This document shows, in pieces, positions 6,272 through 10,832 of a DNA stretch of 10,832 nt (position 1 is the stretch's first letter; each line of letters opens with the position of its first letter). Source of the DNA: Planctomicrobium sp. (GTDB lineage: Bacteria; Planctomycetota; Planctomycetia; Planctomycetales; Planctomycetaceae); NCBI GenBank assembly GCA_018659505.1, contig JABJMI010000039.1, positions 1-10,832 on the forward strand, written 5' to 3'. Below the pieces are notes generated by a model. That model saw nothing but the letters and a program-made list of their open reading frames with translations, had not been told where the DNA came from and did not search any database. Both the position numbers and the translations under genes were made by a program.

Positions 6272-6565
6272 TTATTCTCGATTTTCGCGTTGTTTTTCGC
6301 TTGGAAGTTCCGATGAAATCTCTTCGAATGGATCGGCACCGATGACCATCAGAGCGAAGCCTCCCATTAAAAAGAGAATTGCAACAGTCGATTCGATTGC
6401 CATTTCCAAGATGGATACATCAGGCGCCTGACCATTTAGAATTGGTGGCATAAGCTGAGCGATGATCAATGCTGTGCAGACGAGTCCAATCGCCGACATG
6501 CCAACTCCGGCAATGGAGGCGGTCTTCCAATTTTTGAGATGAGTGTTTGTTTTGAGAATATTCAT
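6272..6565 (-). CDS. Small hypothetical membrane protein with two transmembrane helices
   Basis: A 97-residue protein I do not recognise. Two hydrophobic stretches of membrane-spanning length lie at about 17-39 (SIAGVGMSAIGLVCTALIIA) and 57-76 (IESTVAILFLMGGFALMVIG). They are joined by a short polar loop containing PPILNGQAPDVS. The N-terminus is basic (KTNTHLKNWK) and the C-terminal 20 residues are strongly charged (ELPSEKQRENRE). By the positive-inside rule the N-terminus would be cytoplasmic, and with two helices so would the C-terminus. The start is well supported: AAAGGAGA (6573-6580, - strand) lies seven bases before the ATG. The strong ribosome site and clean helix pattern favour a real gene. 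It stands alone, divergent from the cyclophilin gene 320 bases away, and nothing nearby suggests its role. Confidence 0.75.
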   Translation of the reverse strand: MNILKTNTHLKNWKTASIAGVGMSAIGLVCTALIIAQLMPPILNGQAPDVSILEMAIESTVAILFLMGGFALMVIGADPFEEISSELPSEKQRENRE

Positions 6566-6884
6566 CGTGATGTCTCCTTTATAAACTCTTGGCAGTAGTC
6601 ATTCGGGGTGAATGAACGGAACTTGCCGAGGGTGATGAACTCCTGAGTTTCTTTCAATTGAGTGTTGGAGCAACATGTTGGTGGTATTTGACTTAAGTTC
6701 ATCTATCAAAAAAGATTGATGACCTTCTATCATTAAAAAACGGAATTCGCATTGTTGTGGATCAAAGATTTTCGGTCGGATTTTCTGGAATGTTTTTCCT
6801 GGTTTGTCAAAAATTCTTAATTATGCTGCCCCTTTAGTATTGAAGTCTGGTTGCTTAGACTCTGATGGCTGATTTCAGGTTCGA
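6566..6884. other. Intergenic region of about 320 bases with no gene seen
   Basis: The spacer lies between the divergent membrane-protein and cyclophilin genes and should hold their promoters. I see only a weak hairpin (CATCTATC at 6700-6707 with GATTGATG at 6714-6721, one mismatch) and AT-rich stretches, with no convincing promoter pair, riboswitch or repeat. Confidence 0.5.
6573..6580 (-). promoter_or_regulatory. Strong ribosome binding site of the small membrane protein
   Basis: AAAGGAGA, seven bases before the ATG, is close to the ideal Shine-Dalgarno sequence and is the main evidence that this short gene is translated. Confidence 0.7.
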
Positions 6885-8033
6885 ATGAATTTCCTTCATG
6901 GAGTAATAATGTTCCCAAAATGTCCTAGTGCGCTCCTGCTTACGGTTTTCATCACTTCCTGTTTTGGGAATTGCTTCGCGCAAGATGACGTCAAAGATCT
7001 TTCTTGGAAAGAACTTGTGGAGGTTCGAGAAAAAGCCTTCACTGATTTGCGGGCAATGTTCGACAAGGCTCAGAAGTCGACCCCTGCGGAGCGGGAGGGA
7101 ATTGCTCAGGAATACACAAAGCTCGCGACCAAGATGCAACAGGAAATCTTTCCGGAATTCCAAGTACGGATTTTAGACCAATTAAATGAAAACTCGGATG
7201 ACGAACAGACCCTGGTAATCGCCAATGAAGTGATTGAGTATTCGTATTCACGAAACAACTATCCCGTCACCAAGACAGTCGCTGAAGCAGTCTTGAAAGC
7301 TGATAAACAGAATGACAATGCCGCCAATTTCCTTGGGGTGGCGAACTTTGCAGAGCATGATTTTGAAAACGCACATCGCATCTTGAGTCTGGCTAAAAAG
7401 AATGGACAATTACTCAGTAACCTGGGTGGTCAATACCTCGGTTCTTCGAAGAGTTACATCGATTACTGGACGGTAGAGAAAGCCATCCGCGAAAAAGAAG
7501 ACGCTGCCGAAGGGGAGGAGCAACTTCCACGGGTGCAGTTTAAGACTTCCCGCGGTGATATTGTTTTAGAACTCTTTGAGAACGAAGCGCCGAACACCGT
7601 AGCGAACTTTATTAGTCTCGTAGAAAAAGAATTCTATAACGGATTGAAATTCCACCGAGTTTTACCGAACTTCATGGCACAAGGTGGCTGCCCACTTAGC
7701 AAAACCGATCCCGCACGAGCAGGTTCGGGCGGACCTGGATATAACATCGCTTGCGAAGCATATCGCAAGGATGCTCGCCGCCACTTTAGTGGATCTTTAA
7801 GCATGGCACATGCTGGTAAGGACACAGGTGGTTCACAATTCTTCATCACACACCTACCTACTCCTTTTCTGGATAAAGAAGTCCAACCGTCCAGTGTACA
7901 TACTGTTTTTGGTCGCGTTGTTGAAGGTCTTAATGTTGCTCGGGAGTTACAGAAAGACGACACCATTGAGTCAGCCACGGTCATCCGTAAACGGAATCAC
8001 GAGTACGTTCCCGAGACCGGTCCAGAAAGATGA
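6885..8033 (+). CDS. Exported cyclophilin-type peptidylprolyl isomerase
   Basis: A 382-residue protein (374 from ATG 6909; numbering here is from 6885) that should catalyse cis-trans isomerisation of Xaa-Pro bonds outside the cytoplasm. The N-terminus ([21 protein letters not shown]) is a signal peptide; cleavage may follow A32 (CFA|QDD). Alternatively ITSC23-26 is a plausible lipobox, making it a lipoprotein. Residues 40-205 are helical and acidic, with stretches like helical hairpin repeats around 105-170, perhaps a partner-binding region. The cyclophilin domain runs from about 217 to 368: [13 protein letters not shown] (256-268, with catalytic R258), [20 protein letters not shown] (303-322) and [11 protein letters not shown] (339-349). 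Catalytic core residues appear intact. The stop overlaps the next start (ATGA), so the two genes are probably translated together. Confidence 0.93.
   Translation: MNFLHGVIMFPKCPSALLLTVFITSCFGNCFAQDDVKDLSWKELVEVREKAFTDLRAMFDKAQKSTPAEREGIAQEYTKLATKMQQEIFPEFQVRILDQLNENSDDEQTLVIANEVIEYSYSRNNYPVTKTVAEAVLKADKQNDNAANFLGVANFAEHDFENAHRILSLAKKNGQLLSNLGGQYLGSSKSYIDYWTVEKAIREKEDAAEGEEQLPRVQFKTSRGDIVLELFENEAPNTVANFISLVEKEFYNGLKFHRVLPNFMAQGGCPLSKTDPARAGSGGPGYNIACEAYRKDARRHFSGSLSMAHAGKDTGGSQFFITHLPTPFLDKEVQPSSVHTVFGRVVEGLNVARELQKDDTIESATVIRKRNHEYVPETGPER
6900..6903 (+). promoter_or_regulatory. Ribosome binding site favouring the downstream cyclophilin start
   Basis: GGAG lies five bases before ATG 6909. 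The earlier in-frame ATG at 6885 has only a weak AGG upstream, so 6909 (residue 9 of the longer reading) is the likelier start and gives a compact signal peptide. Confidence 0.55.
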
Positions 8034-8932
8034 GCGGGCAGCGAGACTCTGCTTCCGAGATTCGCGAGATGTTTGTCAAAGAACCGTTGGCAAACTGGAA
8101 TGGGGCAATCATGCCACTTTCGGAGGTGCGAGTTTCCGTTTTGGATCGTGCTTTCCTTTTCGGCGATGCGATCTACGAAGTCATTCGCATATACAACGGT
8201 AAACCATTCCTCTTTCAAGAACATGTTTCTCGACTCGAAAAGAGCATCGAGAAGATGGGACTTGCAGCGAATGGTCAGTCGATCGCTGCCAGAATTCAGG
8301 AAACCATCTCAGCCAGCGATGTGGAGAGTGGAATTGTCTACGTGCAGGTGACGCGAGGTGTCGCTCCTAGATCACATCGTTATCCTGATTCGTTGCCTAA
8401 ACCAAACGAATTGATTTATGTTTCTGAGTTCAACGATCCGTACCTTGAACTCAGGGAAACTGGTGCTGCTGTCATTATTCAAGATGATCTGCGATGGAAG
8501 AGATGTGATCTCAAGTCGGTCAATTTACTGGCGAATTGCATGGCTGCGCAAGCGGCACATGAGGCTGGATGTGCCGATGCACTTTTTGTGAACACCGCTG
8601 GCGAGCTGGTTGAAGGATCTCGAACCAGTCTCTTTGGTGTGCGAAATGGAACAATCCTGACGGCTCCCTTAGGGAAGAACATCCTTCCGGGCATCACGCG
8701 CAAACTGTTGATGGATCTAGCAGAAAAGTCGGGTGTAGAACTGCGAGAAGAGACGTTACACAGCGAGAGACTTTCTGAGATCGATGAACTTTTCCTCACT
8801 GGCACGACTACTGAAATATTGCCGATCACAGCAGTCGATGATCAACCGATTGGAAGCGGCGAAGTTGGTCCCGTCGTACAGCGACTGCTCGTCGCATACA
8901 AGAATAGAATCGCTGAGTTTTCAGCCCTGTAG
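8030..8932 (+). CDS. dat: D-amino-acid transaminase-like aminotransferase class IV
   Basis: A 300-residue PLP enzyme of fold-type IV. Relatives convert D-alanine and 2-oxoglutarate to pyruvate and D-glutamate, a precursor of peptidoglycan. Visible motifs are the N-terminal [20 protein letters not shown] (37-56), [11 protein letters not shown] (109-119), the PLP-binding K162 in [15 protein letters not shown], the [10 protein letters not shown] segment with E195, and LPGITRKLL (219-227). R114 and H116 match the arginine/histidine carboxylate trap described for Bacillus D-amino-acid transaminase, favouring D- over branched-chain L-substrates; aminodeoxychorismate lyase is a less likely alternative. 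The ATG at 8030 overlaps the cyclophilin stop. ATG 8069 would give 287 residues, closer to the family's usual length, and neither has a strong ribosome site, so the first 13 residues are uncertain. Confidence 0.88.
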   Translation: MSGQRDSASEIREMFVKEPLANWNGAIMPLSEVRVSVLDRAFLFGDAIYEVIRIYNGKPFLFQEHVSRLEKSIEKMGLAANGQSIAARIQETISASDVESGIVYVQVTRGVAPRSHRYPDSLPKPNELIYVSEFNDPYLELRETGAAVIIQDDLRWKRCDLKSVNLLANCMAAQAAHEAGCADALFVNTAGELVEGSRTSLFGVRNGTILTAPLGKNILPGITRKLLMDLAEKSGVELREETLHSERLSEIDELFLTGTTTEILPITAVDDQPIGSGEVGPVVQRLLVAYKNRIAEFSAL

Positions 8933-9017
8933 GTCTGGTTTTACCGGACGCAATTTAAGGAATCTTCGACTGCTTCACTCGGGAGGAATGAAGGATTTGA
9001 AGAGCCCCTCATCCTAA

Positions 9018-9073
9018 CCTTCTCCCCACAACCAAGTCTACTTCGCAATAGTTTGCAAATAGTGGGGAGAAGG
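9018..9073. repeat. Perfect 12-pair inverted repeat, CCTTCTCCCCAC type
   Basis: CCTTCTCCCCAC at 9018-9029 is exactly complementary to GTGGGGAGAAGG at 9062-9073, with 32 bases between. The surrounding words (CCCTCATCCTAACCTTCTCC) resemble a very common bacterial intergenic repeat of the CCCTCACCC...CTCTCCCC type. It would form a stable RNA hairpin 85 bases after the transaminase stop. Confidence 0.75.
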
Positions 9074-9127
9074 GACATTGGCTCGCTTCGCTCACTTGTT
9101 GAACGATCCTTCATTCTTAACCCAGGT

Positions 9128-9158
9128 CTTCTCTGCGTCATTGCGCCTTTGCGTTAAA
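9128..9158. repeat. CTCTGCGT-CATTGCGC-CTTTGCGT type dispersed repeat
   Basis: Three consecutive eight-base variants (CTCTGCGT, CATTGCGC, CTTTGCGT) are followed by TAAA. The wording closely resembles the CTCTGCGTCTTTGCGTTAAA repeats I recall from intergenic regions of many bacteria. Its function is unknown. Confidence 0.55.
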
Positions 9159-9202
9159 TTCGACATCTTCAATGATCTTTATAGCATTGAGTTGGAATCG
9201 TC

Positions 9203-9269
9203 TACAAGCACGACGCGCGAGCGAGTGTGCTTCGGTAGTTGGCTCACTTGCTTGCGCTGCGTGCTTGTA
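9203..9269. repeat. Imperfect inverted repeat with 25-base GC-rich arms, ACAAGCACG type
   Basis: The left arm 9203-9227 (starting TACAAGCACGACGCGCGAG) and right arm 9245-9269 (ending GCGCTGCGTGCTTGTA) are reverse complements at 21 of 25 positions around a 17-base loop. The arms are far richer in GC than the sequence around them. I recall similar GCACGCAGCGCAAGCGAGTG words as recurrent in planctomycete intergenic DNA. The stem lies 31 bases beyond the ABC gene's stop, so it may also act as its terminator. Confidence 0.75.
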
Positions 9270-9300
9270 TGGGAGGTTCTACTTTACTTTTTAAAGCCAC

Positions 9301-10242
9301 CTACTGCTGCAAGCCTTTGGTTAATTCCATAAACGCGGTTTCGAGATTGACCTCTTCTTCGCGGAATTGGCGAATACGGTATCCGCTTTCGATCAGAGAA
9401 CTCGGTAGTTCACTGTAGTCATCTGAGTTTGGTTTCAGCGTTACGAAGATTGTTTCCTTCTCCGTTGTGACTTTATTGACGATGTCATGCTGTTCTAGTA
9501 ATGCAGCGGCCTTCTCGGTGTTTTCCATCACTTGGATTTCGAGGATGACTGCCTCGCGAGCTTTCTTCATCACATCTGCAACGACTCCGTCCGCGACCAT
9601 AATTCCTTTTTCAATCATACCGACGCGAGTACATACATCAGCGAGTTCTGGCAGGATGTGGCTGGAGACGATCACGGTTTTTTTTAATTCACCGAGACGC
9701 CTTAATAGTTTGCGAATTTCAATACGGGCACGAGGATCAAGACCACTGGCAGGTTCATCGAGGAGAAGAAGTTCCGGTTCGTGCAAGAGGGTACGTGCTA
9801 AGCCGATACGTTGTGTTTGCCCGCGAGAAAGTTGATTGACCATGGCATCACGTTTGAAGGACATGTCAACCAGTTCCAGTTTCTCTTCGCAGATTTTGCG
9901 ACGTCCGGGACCGTTAATGCGATATGTGGCAGCGAAGAATTCCAGGTATTCGATGACGGTCATGTCATCATAAACACCGAAGAAATCGGGCATGTAACCA
10001 ACGAGGCGTCGGATCTCTTCTGGGTTGGTATAGATCGATTTCCCACAGACATAGCATTCACCGTAGTCTGGGTTCAGCAGAGTTGCGATCATCCGCATTG
10101 TTGTGGTTTTTCCCGAACCGTTCGGACCAATGAAACCGAAGACGTCACCCTGGCTCAGGTTGATCGTAATTTCATTAGCAGCAACCAGGTCACCGTATCG
10201 TTTTGTAAGTTTTATTGTTTCAAGCACAGTGAAACTATCCAA
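9301..10242 (-). CDS. ABC transporter ATP-binding protein (ABC-2/CcmA-like exporter ATPase)
   Basis: A 313-residue ATPase subunit expected at the cytoplasmic face of the membrane, powering an exporter of the ABC-2 kind. Motifs are Walker A GPNGSGKT (39-46), signature LSRGQTQRIGLAR (138-150), Walker B LLLLDEP (158-164), D-loop SGLD and the H-loop histidine H195 (SSH). Residues 230-313 form the extra C-terminal domain typical of this group. The Q-loop reads GYMPDFFGVYDDMT (82-95), with D86 where most ABC ATPases have Gln. The start is uncertain: TTG at 10240-10242 has no clear ribosome site, and GTG at 10225-10227 is an alternative that loses five residues. No membrane permease is visible in the window; the gene downstream on this strand is absent, so its partner is probably elsewhere or upstream beyond the edge. 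Confidence 0.93.
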   Translation of the reverse strand: MDSFTVLETIKLTKRYGDLVAANEITINLSQGDVFGFIGPNGSGKTTTMRMIATLLNPDYGECYVCGKSIYTNPEEIRRLVGYMPDFFGVYDDMTVIEYLEFFAATYRINGPGRRKICEEKLELVDMSFKRDAMVNQLSRGQTQRIGLARTLLHEPELLLLDEPASGLDPRARIEIRKLLRRLGELKKTVIVSSHILPELADVCTRVGMIEKGIMVADGVVADVMKKAREAVILEIQVMENTEKAAALLEQHDIVNKVTTEKETIFVTLKPNSDDYSELPSSLIESGYRIRQFREEEVNLETAFMELTKGLQQ

Positions 10243-10261
10243 TTTTGAAAAGTGTGATCAC

Positions 10262-10297
10262 GAAAAAAGAACGAGTTTAATAAAAAGTATTCTCGTT
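10262..10297 (-). terminator. Weak candidate terminator before the ABC ATPase gene
   Basis: On the - strand AACGAG (10292-10297) pairs with CTCGTT (10270-10275) around a 16-base AT-rich loop, followed by CTTTTTTCG. The stem is only six pairs, so termination would be weak and could allow partial read-through into the ABC gene. Confidence 0.35.
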
Positions 10298-10314
10298 GAT
10301 GATATCTCGCAGTG

Positions 10315-10832
10315 TTATTTGATTCTTAATAGTGAAGGGTCGGGTGGTGCATTGATATCAATTTGGTCAACCCTGACAGGGAGAATGATACGTAAGACAG
10401 ACTCTTGATTCACATAGTTTTCTGTTTCATCATTCACCGAGAAATTTGTAACAGGAGTTTTTAATCGACCGAACAAAACAGCTCTGCGCAGTTCAATGAG
10501 TGGTGAGAGGTCAGCACTGCTCAAAGATTGATTATTCAACTGGGTATAAGATGTTCCACCTGTGACATCATGGAATGAAAGAGTCCGCAGGATCGGAAAG
10601 GGATCGCGAGAAAGTGGGTTATAAATTCCCCGATTGGAACCGGTATTTGCATTCAGGATTCGATCATTGAAAATGGAAGTTTGGGTGATACCAGTCAAGA
10701 CTCCGCGGAGGAGATTTGAACGGGCTTCCGAGATGTTGAACTCATCACCGGGCTGTAATGGTTGTTGGGCTTCGCCTTGAGGAGTTCTTGGGAAGTAAGC
10801 AAAATTTCCGTAGGCAACAAACCATTGCGATA
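10315..10832 (-). CDS. Hypothetical protein, 5'-truncated by the window edge
   Basis: On the - strand the frame is open from the right edge to a TAA at 10315-10317, giving at least 172 residues. There is a TTG at 10696-10698, but the frame continues upstream with ordinary composition (SQWFVAYGNFAYFPRTPQGE near the edge), so the TTG is unlikely to be the start. I do not recognise the family. The fragment is rich in Asn, Ser, Thr and Pro and has no transmembrane helix. It contains RTLSFHDVTGGTSYTQLNN and a C-terminal strand-like segment VLRIILPVRVDQIDINAPPD. This composition is compatible with a secreted, cell-surface or periplasmic protein. It ends 72 bases before the ABC ATPase gene on the same strand, so the two may be co-transcribed, but no functional link is shown. 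Confidence 0.65.
   Translation of the reverse strand, partial: SQWFVAYGNFAYFPRTPQGEAQQPLQPGDEFNISEARSNLLRGVLTGITQTSIFNDRILNANTGSNRGIYNPLSRDPFPILRTLSFHDVTGGTSYTQLNNQSLSSADLSPLIELRRAVLFGRLKTPVTNFSVNDETENYVNQESVLRIILPVRVDQIDINAPPDPSLLRIK

Larger units (their letters stand above)
8933..9300. other. Intergenic region of 368 bases made largely of three repeat families
   Basis: The spacer between the convergent transaminase and ABC ATPase genes holds, in order, a CCTTCTCCCCAC hairpin repeat (9018-9073), a CTGCGT/TTGCGC repeat (9128-9158) and an ACAAGCACG inverted repeat (9203-9269). No coding frame here looks real. The hairpins may also end transcription of the two facing genes. Confidence 0.65.

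Noticed and set aside
6222..6431. Open frame of 69 residues on the + strand
   Set aside because: It begins inside the CCACGAAA repeat and runs antisense through the better supported membrane-protein gene; no ribosome site.
6700..6721. Short hairpin CATCTATC-A6-GATTGATG considered as a terminator or regulatory RNA
   Set aside because: The stem is AT-rich with a mismatch, sits far from any gene end and has no T run.
9018..9269. Repeat cluster considered as a CRISPR array
   Set aside because: The units differ from one another, are inverted and not direct repeats, spacing is irregular and no cas gene is present.
9078..9332. 84-residue open frame across the repeat cluster
   Set aside because: It is made of repeat sequence and overlaps the end of the ABC ATPase gene in antisense; no ribosome site.

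Overview
The window looks like chromosomal DNA of a planctomycete (order Planctomycetales), judged from gene style and not from any search. The signs are moderate GC by eye, a PQQ-type beta-propeller protein, an exported cyclophilin with an N-terminal helical extension, a DUF1569 protein next to an SRPBCC/ArsR pair, and several families of short intergenic inverted repeats of a kind I recall as common in these genomes. Most genes belong to known families.

Layout: (1) 2-1354, + strand, the C-terminal part of a beta-propeller protein cut by the window edge. (2) 1389-2615, - strand, a class II CCA-adding/poly(A) polymerase family nucleotidyltransferase, convergent with it. (3) 2616-3023, intergenic, with a long imperfect inverted repeat. 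(4) 3024-3755, + strand, a short-chain dehydrogenase, followed by a strong hairpin between convergent genes. (5) 3834-5996, a small regulon-like module: a VOC (glyoxalase-fold) protein on the - strand, divergent from a compact + strand operon of DUF1569 (DinB-like), TfoX N-domain, SRPBCC and ArsR-type repressor genes. A palindromic candidate operator lies in the divergent promoter region. (6) 5997-6271, a repeat-rich spacer. (7) 6272-6565, - strand, a small two-helix membrane protein. (8) 6885-8932, + strand, an exported cyclophilin-type prolyl isomerase whose stop overlaps (ATGA) the start of a D-amino-acid transaminase-like gene. (9) 8933-9300, a spacer holding three different repeat families in tandem. 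(10) 9301-10242, - strand, an ABC transporter ATPase, preceded by an unidentified gene that runs off the right edge (10315-10832).

How the genes may work together: the clearest functional unit is the VOC/DUF1569/TfoX/SRPBCC/ArsR module. A cysteine-free ArsR protein, translationally overlapped with an SRPBCC gene, probably senses something other than thiol-bound metal and may control both directions from the shared palindrome. Each family is known, so any novelty is in the combination and the unknown ligand. The cyclophilin/D-amino-acid transaminase pair is a second possible unit, perhaps linked to envelope or peptidoglycan biology, but this rests only on gene overlap. I saw no CRISPR array, rRNA, tRNA, transposase or phage gene, and no clearly novel multi-gene system.
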